A stretch of 64,000 nt of DNA from Dasyornis broadbenti. Taxonomy: Eukaryota > Chordata > Aves > Passeriformes > Dasyornithidae. Made by a program: the position numbers and the translations under genes. Below the pieces are notes generated by a model that saw only the letters and a list, made by a program, of their open reading frames with translations, did not search any database and had not been told where the DNA came from. Of the stretch, positions 13,620-26,500 are shown piece after piece. How positions within the stretch are numbered: position 1 is the first letter of the stretch; every line of letters begins with the position of its first letter. The stretch is taken from NCBI GenBank assembly GCA_013397935.1, contig VZRN01004247.1, positions 62,001 to 126,000 on the forward strand, in the 5' to 3' direction.

Positions 13620-14241
13620 AAAGGGCTTTTGCTTGTCATTAACGCATCCTGGATGTCAGCTCAAAAAGAAAAGTGAAAGCCTGATAGCCTGTTAATGGTC
13701 CCCTGGGAAGTCCATTTATTCCATGTGTCATTTTCTAGTCCTTAAACACTTGGAGTATCACTGAACAAGTCTTGAATGTGTCACTGGCACCACTCAGAGA
13801 GGATGCAGCAAGAGATGGTTCTGACAAGGACAGTGGCATTTGCAGCCCTGCTATTGTGACCTAATCCTGTGATAACATCAATCATTTCAATGGAGCTGTC
13901 ATCTGCAGTTTAGGCCCTCACCATCCGGTCTGACCCATTATTACATCCACCAAGTACAACAACATAACTCAATGATGCTGGTCAATTTATACTGACAAAA
14001 AATGCAAGGCATTCATGCTTCAAAATACACCATTACAGCCAGAAGTGTTTAATTAAGAACTGGTATTAAAGAATTGAAAAGTATTTAATTCACCTTGTTG
14101 TGCTCAGCTTGGAATGAATTAAAACATCTCTCCTAGCATGCACCTTTTCTGGTTTATATTCCTCCTCACAAATAAATCTCTGGTTCTCTTAAATGAGTGG
14201 TCAGGAATGAAAGGAAAATGTTTTCATGGTATTAAAGTGAA

Positions 14242-14271
14242 AAAAGAAGGCTTTTTCTAAAGCCTTCTTTT
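14242..14271. repeat. Perfect inverted repeat: 13-base stem, 4-base loop
   Basis: AAAAGAAGGCTTT (14242-14254) is followed by the loop TTCT and the exact reverse complement at 14259-14271. On the plus strand the right arm runs on into TCTTT. The stem is too short for a typical pre-miRNA and could act as a cruciform-prone or protein-binding site. Confidence 0.9.
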
Positions 14272-14375
14272 CTTTAGGGCAGGCATGCGTAAAATCTTAA
14301 ACAGCTATTTTATTATTATCATTAGCAGGTTTTTCTATATATTTAGACAGGACAGCCTAAAAGTTGTTTATTCAA

Positions 14376-14413
14376 AGGCAAAGCATGTGGCTTTTTGTTA
14401 AGATGCTTTGCCT
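14376..14413. repeat. Perfect inverted repeat: 11-base stem, 16-base loop
   Basis: AGGCAAAGCAT (14376-14386) and ATGCTTTGCCT (14403-14413) are exact reverse complements separated by 16 bases. It lies about 105 bases from the other perfect hairpin in the same AT-rich block. Confidence 0.9.
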
Positions 14414-14520
14414 ACATCAGTTTTTGTTAATAATGGAATTAATATTTCTTCCCATTATCTTGGAATAAAATTCTCTCATTAATTCCAGGACTGCACGGAT
14501 GCTGTGGACTGGCACTGGTA

Positions 14521-17500
14521 TTGAGTCAAACATGACTTTAGGCTGAGTTGGAGCTGCTGTAGATCCCTCAGATGTTGTTTTGGCCCTTCTAACAATGTTA
14601 ACTTGTGTCCCAACAATAGAAGAAACTGTTCTGTAGCCTACAGCAGAATCCTCTTCAAGATTCTGACAGTGGCCTGAAATTTAGAGACATTCTTTTCTTT
14701 AAATCAGGTTATTCTTATTTTCTGCCCTCAACCGTTGGTGAACTAAGGTGTGGAAAATCTTGAATCCTAGAGATACTGTGAAATGGGGTAACTTACCTTA
14801 ATTTCATCTAGTTTCTTCTCCAATAGCTTGAAAGTGATTATAACTTAGAGGGTATGTTAGAGGAGTTTCAATTGTCTTAGTATTTTCTTTCTATTTGATG
14901 CATTGTCAAAAGAGAGGAAAAAAATAGAATTTGTTAAGGCAAACGTTAAATAATAAGGAAATGTCTTCCAGTTTTCTGGAGTTAACTGTGCTCAGATGGT
15001 TTCATTTCCATCAATGGGATTATTTAAATCAGTTATAGTCTCAGATTTAGATAAAGACTTTGAATGATAAAAAGAAGAGGTTGGGAACAGAAGAGAGTGG
15101 TTTCACACTGTGATTAGCAGTGAATGAGCTAATTGCCTGAAACATGGATATAAAATATCTTGTTTCTTGGCGCTGGAAATGCAAAAAAGAGGGCTTTTAA
15201 CACTCATGTATGTGCATACACAGAGAAGGAAGAAAGAATGATAAACAGCCAGGAAGCAGCAGAAATGTGAGGCGGAAAGTGGTGAAGTCAAGCTGGCTGC
15301 TCTGTATATTCCTTATTGCTCCTCTTCTCTGTGGATAACCAAGAGAGAATGAAACAGGTGGTGTAGATGAAGCTTGGAGGAGCTGCCTGACCATTGCAAT
15401 GTGCAGTGATTTGTAGGATTGACCTCTCCTTGTCTTGGTATTCTCATCTGGTCATGCAGGACATTATTTTGAGCTGTGGAGTCCTTTGGAGCAGTAGTGT
15501 GTTTAAAATGTTCCAACTGCTAAATGTCATCTCTAAATTCTAGCAGGGAAGAAGATTGATTTAACCCAATCTCCTTTACCTGTGAGTTATTTATTAGTGA
15601 TCCTTTAAATGGAGATGTTAAGGATAAATAAGGATCTTGAAATATGCTATTGAAATTTTAGATTACCTCTGTATCGCCCCTTTCTGTGGTCTATGAGGAT
15701 GAGAAGTCATAAAGTATTCATCAGTCTTGGTTTCTTTCTGTCACAAGGGGATAAAATTCTGATGGGAACAGGGACAGAAACTTTTTGTTGACAATGAGGT
15801 TTATATTTACCTACAGTCTTCCTCAGCTTCTTAAGGCATCCAGCCTGAAGGCTAAATTCTTTGCATATCTACTCCTGAGTGCAGGAAAATGTGCAGCCAT
15901 GTTTTTAGATCTCACTGGAAAATGACAGATCAGTTTTAGCACCATAAAATACAGGAGGGGAAAAAAAAGATAGCAACACATCTTTACCTGTACCACTATT
16001 GTCATCCAGAAGGTGTCAAAAAGGTAACTTGGTACAGCAGAGCTGGCACTTGTATTCAAGCATTTCTACACTTCCATCTCCTGGTACACAGCTAGGCTTT
16101 AAGCTGCTTGTGTACAAACAGCATAATAAACTTAGCTCTAATGCTGCTGGTGTAAACGAATTGAGACCATGAAGCTGTGTCAGCTATGGCTGAGGTACTG
16201 CTGGCGTTGAGGTGCCTGTGTGGATGGGTAGGATTTCAAGATGATGGTCAAATTGCACACCTGAGCATTTCTGTGCTTCCTGGAGACAAGAAGGACTGTC
16301 CAGGTTATCAGTCTATCAATCCACTGACTTCTTGGTTCTGTCTAGGCCATACTGCTATGGGGGTGAATTTAGGATATGCGTATTTTCTTCTCGTACACTA
16401 CCATGTAGATATTTCTGCAATGTCCAACAATAAACCAGGTCTAACTTCCTTTGAGACTAATAGCAAAAGCTGATCAGGCAAGATTAGAGTCATTATACAT
16501 ATCTAAGAGGCAGTGTATGACCATCCATCTCAACTTAGGCTGAAAAGCTATCTTTCATTAGATTTAAAGACTGGTGTTATTGATCCTGATAACTTGTTTT
16601 CAAAACATTTGTTATGAGCAAGCTTTCTCACAGAGATATCTTCACTTGTGTGGTAGAGAAAACAAGACAAAACAAGATTCTGCAAAAAAGAAAACATCAG
16701 GAAGAGTAGCTCCCTATTAGCTTTGCTAATTTACATGCCCATCATCATCCAATTTGGGCTAATTTCTCAAATCAAGATCCTGAAAAATTACACAGCATGT
16801 GGAAGGCACAGTTCTACACTTCATCTGCTGGCTCCAGCTCCTCTATCAGCTCTTGTTACAGCTTGGATAAGGTGCTAAAGGTTTACCTTGACAGCCTCTC
16901 TGTTCTTTTTCATTCACTGAGCCTCTTGCTCTAGAGAATAAGCAAGTGATACTTGTGGTGCTTGTGTGATTCAAGGCCAGTTAAATAATTGGTCTTTACA
17001 AGATACGATTCTAACAACACAGCAAATGCAGAAGTGGTGGAAAGGAGAGCGGAAACTATTCTCTTTTATATTCTGGATTCATTAATCTCAGAGAAAGGAA
17101 TCGAGAATAGCTGTTTCTACAACTGTATAGAAAATGGTCCACTGATGCAGTGATGTGCTTTGAGCTATCTGCTTCCTGCGTTGGACCTCTCGTGTCAGTG
17201 GAGTGGGTCATGTACTTCACTGCACTCCCTCTTCAGCTCACAGACAGGAGAAGAATCTGCCTCTGCTGGCACTGAGGCCATGTTTGGGCTGAGAGAGCAA
17301 TTTGTGCCTCCCATTCCAGAAGCATGGTCTGTCTTGCCTAATGCACTGCTGCTTAAAAGTTCTTGCCGCTGGTTGTCATGCTTAACTTTATAACTGGTAG
17401 CACTGGGTGAATATTTGGAAAGCATTCCTGCCTTAATTACATTGATTGCGTGCAATTGGACAATTGCATCAAATACTAATCTTCTTAAAATAATGTATAT

Positions 17501-17739
17501 GCTAAAAGCTAAAAACTGTAAGTGATACAAACATTGACTTTAGAATCAACATCTCTGTAATGTGATCATCAGAAATATTCCATGATAAAAAGGATCTCTC
17601 ACAAAGTTTCATAGAGGTTACATCAATTTTAATTTTTGTTTTATTTGATTTTCTAAAGGTTGTTAGATGCTGCAATTTCCTTCTAACTCACTAAGCTCAA
17701 CTGTGATTCTTTGTGTGATTTCAAGACTGATTTTAGCTT
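14521..17739. other. Unannotated DNA
   Basis: No gene, RNA gene or repeat recognised. The short open frames (up to 111 codons, minus strand 17195-17530) show no known motif. Confidence 0.4.
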
Positions 17740-18460
17740 AATTACTTTTTGCAGGAGGTGTCATTATGGGCAGAAAGAGGGTCAGTTTGCCGTGTGAGCT
17801 GAAGCTTGCTTAAGTTTTTAAATTTTCCATATTTCAGTTTTCTAATATTGTTCCGTTGCCAAGAAAATAAAGGAAACTGGGTTGTGCTGAATGAAATAGG
17901 TGTTTAGTAATTTATGTGTGATTTGGGCTCTTATTTGATGAGTTAAAGATTTCCATGAAGGATTTAATAATTGATACAGCCAGTATTAAATAAACCCCAT
18001 GTTTGAAGAAAGCTCCATTACTTATAATTGAATAAAACCACTGAGAAATGTCATTGCTCGCTCCCATTTGTCATGAAAATGCCTCTAGGGATTTGGACAA
18101 ATAACAGAAATGTCTTCTAAGGGCTGAAGTCATACACATGCCTGTGAGAATGTGCCTCTCTGAAGGCAATTTTAACTGCAATGTGTAGTAACTGGTTCAT
18201 TTTAAACCTTGCTAAAGAATGACTTTTAAATGCGTTTATAAAAGAGAAAATATTTTGATATTTGCTAGAAAGAGTTGATGTTTCAAACCCACAGGAGACA
18301 GTCTTTTATGATTAAGAGCTAAAATAACAGTATGCATAGCCTTTCAGGTAACAAGCTAATTGAGCACAGCATCAGCTTAGATATACATTTTTAGGGAGAA
18401 TCAGTCTTTCATAATAGCTTTTGTCTTTTTTATGTATGCAGCTCCACTGTCAAACCAGGT
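17740..18460. promoter_or_regulatory. Candidate conserved non-coding block
   Basis: Unique, AT-rich, high-complexity sequence without long open frames, rich in words such as TTAATAATTGAT, ATTACTTATAATTG and TTTATGATTAAG. It resembles developmental enhancers in texture. This is an impression from composition only, not proof of conservation. Confidence 0.22.
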
Positions 18461-19729
18461 ATGACACTCAGTGTACAAGGTGATATATCGGGTTTAGCCA
18501 GTACTGCAGCAAAGGCACATAGAACTTACTGTTTTAGTCTCAAAATGATAAGTCAGAGATAGAAAAACTATCCTTCACTGAATACAGGGGAGGAAGAATG
18601 TTCCTTCCTGGAAGTGCTTTTGAGATATGCAGTCCTCATGGCAAATCTCTGCCATATAGAATAAGTACTTTTATCAGAGCTGGATTTTTTTCCCCCCAAA
18701 GGTCCATAGAACTGCTCTGTATTTAAACTGTGCAAAAGAGTCATCATGAGAAGAAGCTTAAAAAGTAGCTGTCTGGAAAATCTGTGCTTTAGATGAGCAG
18801 ATGATTGATTGTTAGATTACGGGCATCTAAGAGTAAATATCAACAGGTTAGACTGTGCAGCAGTTTAGAAGATGGAAGACCTATTTATTTGTGTTCTGAA
18901 CAATTTGCCATGTGCCTCTGGAATAAATGTCAAACTGTGGTACCTGAACGTGCCCATTGCTCTGAGTTGAACTTCACTTTGTACCGGCTAAGCATTTCCA
19001 ATTCAGAAACTGATATTACAGAGCACAAGGGAAATATCAGAGTTTAAGAGTTACTTTCTACAGGCAGCCTTCCATTGCTGGAACACTCTTAAGAGGTTTG
19101 GGTTTTTTGAGGACTGGTTATTGTATTTGTTCAATTTGTGTAGTGTGCTTTATTTGATGTCTGCAAGTTATCGAGCTGTCTGGTGTTTCAGCCTCTTCTA
19201 CAAACACACCTGCTACTGGAAAATAATTTAGTGGAACTCCCTCTTTATTGTATGTATTTGGACTGATGACTAGTTTCTGGTATTGGAATAGCAGCAGTGT
19301 ACTTACCACTCTGTAGTGTACCAGAGAATTGTTTTTTCCTAACTACTTTAACTGCAATTGACATTGGAAATGGGTAGCCTGTGGAAAGCCTTAGATTTTG
19401 TATATTATATATAGATTTTTCTTTGTTTGTTTGTTTTACTTGAGTGATAGGAACTTACTTTTTTGATGCATCTTTTAAAAATGTTGATACAAATATAATG
19501 TTAAAAATTAATTAGACCTGGTCACAAATCTTTACTAAGAAAATAGAAACAATGCCACAATTTCAAAACTGGACGGCCATTTTTTTTTGTAAAGAAAAGA
19601 TAGTTTGTACTTCACTTTGATTAATTGTGGTTAGCAGGATTTTTAAATGCTAGCAGTAAGGTTGTATTGATTTTAGAGTTTCACCAAGTGAGCATGTTGG
19701 CCAGTATTAACAGTTGTCCTGAAGAAAAC
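18461..19729. other. Unannotated DNA
   Basis: Nothing recognised apart from a short TTTGTTTGTTTG-type run near 19420. No gene supported. Confidence 0.4.
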
Positions 19730-20560
19730 AATGGATTTTAAATTAAAGAGATTTTAAGCCCTAATTCCCTATAGTTGTTCCAATGAAAGCATCTGATTTC
19801 ATTAGGACTGTTTTTGTCAGGTTTTACAATTGTGTCTAAGATACCTGTGGCTGAAAAAAGTCCTCAGGTAGAAGCATTGTTTTCAGCTCACACACTTAGT
19901 TTGCAACGTAGTTTGATGTTAAACATACATAGACTCTGAATCCTCAAAAAACCTGTCTGCCTGTCTCTGGAGCCCAGACTTTCTGCAAAGTATTCCCCTG
20001 AGAGATTAGTTATGCAAATGTATTAATAACTTAAAGGACCCGTGGACGACATTTTAGGAACAATCACTTAATGTAGACTGATACTAGGGTGAAAAGGAGA
20101 ATTTATTTGCTTGAGAAATCATGTCAGTAAGTTGTTAAAGCTCCATTAAGTTTTTTTCAAAGCAATGAGATAACTGAATCGGTATAATTTCTGATTTAGA
20201 GGCAAATTTCAAGTGAAAGGACGACCTGTGAGACAGCAATAATGAAAATCTCACAAGCTATTTCCACTTTAACAGATTTTTTAAAAGCAGTAATTTTCAA
20301 TGAAGAAAATAATTCTATAATGGTGTTGGACAATCAGGATGTACCTTATATGACTACATGTATTTTTGAGAGCTACATTTTCATGTAACTGTCACAAAGT
20401 TAAGTAGGTGATTTCATTTGTCTCCTCTGAGCTCATAATTGCACACTTCACATGCAAATACTACCCTACAGCAAAAGTCACTGGAAAAGGTATGCATTAA
20501 ATGAAAAAGGTTGGGAGGATTATTTAGAATTATCAATTAAATTTTTTGCTTAGCTCCTGC
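19730..20560. promoter_or_regulatory. Candidate regulatory block with two octamer motifs
   Basis: Repeat-free AT-rich sequence carrying two exact POU-type octamers, ATGCAAAT at 20012-20019 and 20452-20459. It also has several TAAT-core words, for example ATTATCAATTAAATT near 20530. Such pairing is seen in enhancers bound by POU factors, but eight-base motifs occur by chance in AT-rich DNA, so confidence is low. Confidence 0.22.
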
Positions 20561-23500
20561 TTATTCCAAATGATGATGCTTGTCCTATGCTTTTCCCTGC
20601 AGATGTTCTCACCTCTGTAAAGCACATTTAGAGGAAATAGATACCTAAAGTTGCAGGCACAATAAAGTCAGATCTTCAAACCTGGATCACAAAGGTTGAT
20701 TCAAGTGCCTAAGCCTTATCGTTCTCTTGTAGACATGACCTTAATATGGATTTTGCAGTCAGTGAGGGTTCTGGTGGTTACTTGTCACAGAATGGTGCTA
20801 TTTTATTTGTTTTTCCCCAAACCTGGCACTGGCTCTACAAGTGCACTTGGCAGAGGGAGGCCTGTCTGGAGGTGAATGAGCACCTGGCAACTCCACCTGT
20901 TCCCAGAAGCTTACACAGCCTCTTGTACACAGTACATAGCGTAGTCTCACAGCCCTTTGCCCCAAGCAGTCTTCCCTCCTGCCATCCTTAGAACTCTGCC
21001 ACTTAGAACTGCTGCTGCAGTGTTTGTCAGCCAGCAGCACACACTGCATCCATGGCTGGGATATTTGTCTCTCAGGGATGATGAATGTAGTGCTGCTATC
21101 ACCTCAACCTCCTTTCTTGGGTGGCTGATTTTCAGCAGTGTTCGTGTGGAGCCTATGCTGGCCTGCTGGATTTCATGACAGGCTGCTGGGGAGCCTGGCC
21201 TTTCAGTGGTCACAACTCCATTACATCTTTCTCAGGCAAATCAACAAGGTCTGGCTTGGGAAGCTCTACAGCCTCCAGTGCATGTGATCCATGAATATTT
21301 GCATGCTGAAGGTTCTGGGCCTCATCCCGTGGATTAGGGATCTTTTTTGTTTTTTTGGACATGCTTATGTGAGCCAGAACTCAAAGTCTTTGGGGATTCT
21401 GCTCTAACTTCAGGTCCTGGGGCCCTGATTCTGAGGTCTTGGCTTCAAATGTGAGCTTTGATTTGAAATTAAGAAAGAAGTTAGGAAAACAGCTGAAGGA
21501 TTGGTAATACTTTTCACACCCATAAAATGATGCATTTTAATTCCACAAGGATGGAAAACTGTTTTGTGTTTCTAGTATTATTTTCAGTGCCTACTGATGC
21601 TGAAATGATCTGTTAAATCCTCCATTACTTGTGCTGACAACTGTCCCCTTTTCCAGATTCTTCTTTGAGATTGTTATCATACATAATTTCAGGTTCTAGC
21701 AGCTTAGCCTGTGTTTGCCCCAGTATTTCACTAAAAGAAATGGTCCTAAACTTAATTTTGTGTTCTGGGGATTGCACTGTGGGTGTCAGGAAAGGTTACA
21801 TGCTCAAGTGCCTGTGTGTCACGGAGTTAAAGTTGTCAGTGTAGCTCTCTTTGCAAACATTTACGTTTACGACTCTGAGACTTGAGAAAACAAACAAGTT
21901 AAGGCTCTCTGAAGAGATTTCCCCAGTCCTTTCCATTATGCTAGTATATTTTTGGTGCCTATTTTGAGTGCAATTAAAAGTGATAAAAGATTTCGTTGAA
22001 ACTGAGGCATAAGCACTTTTCTCTGCGCTCTGAACTTTCCTGAGGAGGAATCTGGAGGGGAGAAGGGAGATGTTGTCAAGGGACCCTTCCCAGCCAGATT
22101 GATTGGCTCTAACACCAACCCTTTCTGAGTGTCTTCACCCTCCTCAAGAAGAAACATTGTATGCATGATGTGAAGAATTTAAAAGCTTTTTTTTGTTTTT
22201 AATTTCTTGTCAGTATCTGCACTATCACATTTTACTTTGTCTGTGGACTAACAAAACCATACAAAACTGAGCACTGGAATGTTAACTACTTTTTAATTAT
22301 GCTGATTAATAATGTGTTGAATGATGGAAGGTTTCCATATTCCTTTTCAGGCCTGTTTCCCACTCTCTCGTTCTTTTTTAAATGGCTATAGTTAATTTCC
22401 CCCTTTTTTCATTAGCTAGAGTGGTTTTATTTTTAAGCAAGTATTTTATTCAACAGGGAATATGGCTTAGGTTTCCATAAATAGCAGTGCAACTCCCTAA
22501 TTATCTTTTGTCTGTAAAGAAAGATTAAAAAACAAAGGCTGGACCAGTCATAAAAATAAAAAAAATTAAGTCAGGTAGTCTGAGTGAAGAGATAGATGCT
22601 GGAGGTGGTAGTATTGCCTCTCCCATTTGAGCTATTGGAGACCTAAGGTCAAATTCTGTGCTTGCCTTTGAAAGTGTGACTCTGTTTCCCACAGGGTTGT
22701 TGTGACAACCAGACTACACAATATTTGGCTTTGCTCTCTCGTTGTTTCTCTGATACTGCTATTAGGACGACAGAAGCTGTTGCCTCCTTAGAGATTTTGT
22801 GTCTATTACTGAAGATAAAAAACAAAGCACACACAGAGTTAAGAGAGGCCTAAAATCAGAGCAAAATGCTTTTGGAGCTAATTACATAAAATGTTTTATT
22901 CTTCATAAAACAAAAATGCTTAAGTTCACTGCTCTCCAGCACTGATGTTTTCTTTGATGGTGAGAAGTGGAGGGATATTCTTTCAAAAAAAGGTTATTCA
23001 GTATGGTCCACCCTTAGAACCACCATCCTGTGTATTTCTATATTACTGAACCCCACGAACTTTTGGAACTATGTGGGTGTTCTGGTTTGTCCCTCAGTGA
23101 TGTCTGGAGAAGCTTGGCACTAGACTGGAACCATGGAGCTGGAGTCCTTCCCTCTGGATGACTATCCCTAGGCACCAAACCCAGATATTTCTGCAGTTTG
23201 GGAAAATGCAGATAGCTGCATCTGACTGCTGTAGCAATGAAAAGAGTCCTGGTATGCCAGAAGGGTGCATTTGTGAACTTGTTACACCTGAGAATCCAGT
23301 TGCAAGAGAAACAATCTTTGCCAAAAATGTTGATTCAGGTGCTGCTGGCCTGTTAGTACCCAGTGGTATTGGAAGCATATCTGCTGAATCTCTTCAATGG
23401 AAAGTTGACTGATCTGATCGTAAGACCAGGTTTTCTGGGGAGATAGCCACTGCTCCTTGGTGCAGACAAAATCACAAGTAGAACATTTCTGACAGAATTT

Positions 23501-26500
23501 TGGCATTCTTTTTGTTCTTAGTGCGAAAGTATGTAAAATAAAATTAGCTTATTTGCAAAGATTAGTGGAACTCATCAGAACTGCTACATACAGTTTATTT
23601 AGGATTTGGGTGAATAAAGAGCCTAAGTTCCTACTACTGCTAAGCATTTCTTAAACAGTGAGCTTAATGATTTGGGAAAGTCATTGTGTTCCTCTTGTTT
23701 GGCAAGGAGAAATTAAGAGAAAGCTGGAGACAATGGAGAGGTAAAAAAACCCCACCATTATTTTTTTTCTTAGTTACTGGATAATACTTAGTTGGGTCCA
23801 GCTAAAGTAGAACCATCTGTCAAATGCTAAACATTCAGAACAGGTGGTTATAATTTTGAGTATTAGGTGGAAAAGGACCAAGAAATAAATGACCAGATCA
23901 CCTTTCTCACCTAAAAACAAAGCTTATAAACTTTGCACTCCTAATAAAAAACCTCAACCCCCAAAATATTTCCTTAAGCTTAAGTTTTACTCCCTATTAG
24001 AAAACAGACTGAAAATATGACAGGAGCTTTCCCATCTTCCCTGTTATTGCTGCTTTTTCATGGGATCTATGTCAGTAATGATGGGCTGGAGCCCCGTGCC
24101 TAAACCAAATTAGAAATAGATTTAGGAAGTCTCTACTTCTTGTTCTCTTCACTGTCCTTTAGTCACCTGTTATTTAAGCTGGGAAAAGTTTCTTAAGATC
24201 TCTGTGTGGGTTTGTTTCTGCCTATATAAATACACTAAAACTATGTACCCACCTAATTTTTCTAATAGTGCAAAGATTCCATGAAATGTGAAGTTTAATA
24301 ATTTCTGTGCATTGTAGTTACACAAGTCATTTGGTGTACTCCTACAAGAGAACTTTTTCCCTTCTACCTCTCCTATGTGAAAGACAATGACTCACAGTTG
24401 CTTTCCTTTACTTCCCACAAAGCCCACTCACAAGAGGAAGAAGAAGGCAGATCTGGTACAACACTGGTGGGGTTTTTTTGTCACTTGTAGAGAAATTGCA
24501 TCAGAAAAAAAATTAGCCTTAGGAAACTCAGGGTCATGAAGAGTAAAAGCTGTGATGTCAGTTTGTACAAACTTGTGGTATAACCTTTTACTTGCCTTCT
24601 CTTATATATTTACTTGTAGATGCAGACACATACAACATTTACCACCAGCCTGAGACTAAAGTGGGTATCAGGATTTCAAAGTTCTGGAGCTTCATTCTAA
24701 GTGACAAGTGAGATGTGAATGTGTTACTGAAAGAGCTATTGCAAAAGATGTGAGGTTATAATGTGAGAAAAGAAAAGCTTACAGATGTAGAAACTATAGG
24801 AGTTGGGGTGGAAACATGGCCACCTGTTGAAGTAAATTTTTTAGGACCATGCAGTAACTAAGTTTAAGGAGACAGAAGCCTTACACCAAATTCAGTTTCA
24901 GAATAGAAGTCTTTGAAATGAATAAATGTATACAGTAAGAGAAGTCCATATAAACCAAAATGCAATCCATCCTAACCACACATTTAAACACCTTGCTAAA
25001 AGGAACTATTTGTCTGCAATAACAAGAAAACTTGGGTTTTGTATGATAAATCAGATAATTAACTTTTGTAATTCTGTAAATATTGCCCACTGCAGGACCC
25101 TTCCATAGCAAATTTTAAGGGATTGCAGAAGTATCTATTGTCTTAAGTAGTGAAGCATAAAACATCTTCAGAGAAGCTGATGAGAAATTTCACTCTTGCT
25201 TCAGTTAGTCCTGGATTACACAGCATCAGAGAAGTTCAGCTTGGCCATCTCATTTCAGGCAGCTGTTAGTGAAGGATACTTTGCTGTATCAAGTCCCTGG
25301 CAGTTTTTGCACTGTTTTCTGTTCTTGTCTTTGTTACCTGACCAAGTGAATATCACTTTAGAATGTTCCTGCAGCTTTCTTCCTCAGAGATGACTTGGGG
25401 GACATTCTTCAATGGCTTATGCCCACAAGCAGCAGTTGATGCCACCCCTCATTCTGCTGTAGGTTTAACTTGGATCTGTGCCTGCAAGAGACCATTTGAC
25501 ATTGCATGAGAGGTGTGGATTTGCTACATATGCAAGTGCCATGGCCACAGATGTCTTTTCTGTACAAAACACTTGTCCATTGCTGTCTGTTTTTCGTATC
25601 TGCTGCATTCACTGTGGAGCAGTGTCTTCTGGACAAACTAAAGCTTTGGGGGGGTTGGCCTGTGCAACGTTGCCTAAATAGGGTTGAATTATTCTCTTAG
25701 ATGGCCTGTAATATGGTGCATTTAAGTATCTTCTGACTTTGGGACCTACACCGTATCCAAACCTCTGGCATTTCCACATGACAAGGTTGTCAGGAAGTTA
25801 TAGGATTTGAGTGTGTGGCCTTTTGATTGAAATGTTGGAGAAGACAAAACTGCAAGTGTTTAAGGAAACACTTAACCCAAGATATTACAGCACTCAGAGT
25901 AAGTATCATTTAAGCAGAGTTTGTGAGGACATGTTGCAGCTGCTGTTGCTTTTCCTAGCATTTGAAGATGTAGCACTGTACTTGCTTATTAATGCACATA
26001 CTTCCTCACCTGGGTACGTATACCAGATAGTTTTTTGAGGTAAAGCTATCTGCATGAATGATGATCTGTTGCTTCCTGCTAATCAGATGGTCACGTTTAA
26101 CAAGGATCACTAGTGAATATTTAAATTCACTGTAACCACACTTAAAATGCAGACCCCTGTAATGGCTGTGAGTATGGAGAAATGTGCTTTTTAAATGTTG
26201 GAGTTGGACCAGGCTTTGCTTTGTGAGAGAATTCAAAGGAGGCAGTGGGGTGGTGGTTTACAGCCTTGCATTCTTCTGGTCCTCAAAACAGAACACACAG
26301 TAACTCTATTATAAAATCAGGGTTATGCAAATTTGAAAAATAATTTTTGTTTGCTATAGCCAGAATCTGTGCCAGAGCATTTCTTATGCAAGACATCTTG
26401 CTCTTTGTGGAGAAAGACCTGTTGAGTATTTGATGCTTGGCCAAATGATTTCTTGCTTTATATTCACAGCTTTTGGGAAAGACTTTGGCTGATTATTGTG

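Larger units (their letters stand above)
13620..14520. promoter_or_regulatory. Candidate conserved non-coding block
   Basis: The block is AT-rich but complex, free of recognisable repeats and of long open frames. It is dense in TAAT/ATTA words typical of homeodomain sites, for example TTTAATTAAG near 14049 and TCATTAATTCC near 14477. Two perfect inverted repeats sit inside it (14242-14271 and 14376-14413). These properties resemble vertebrate enhancer-type conserved elements, but conservation cannot be seen in a single sequence, so this is inference. Confidence 0.3.
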
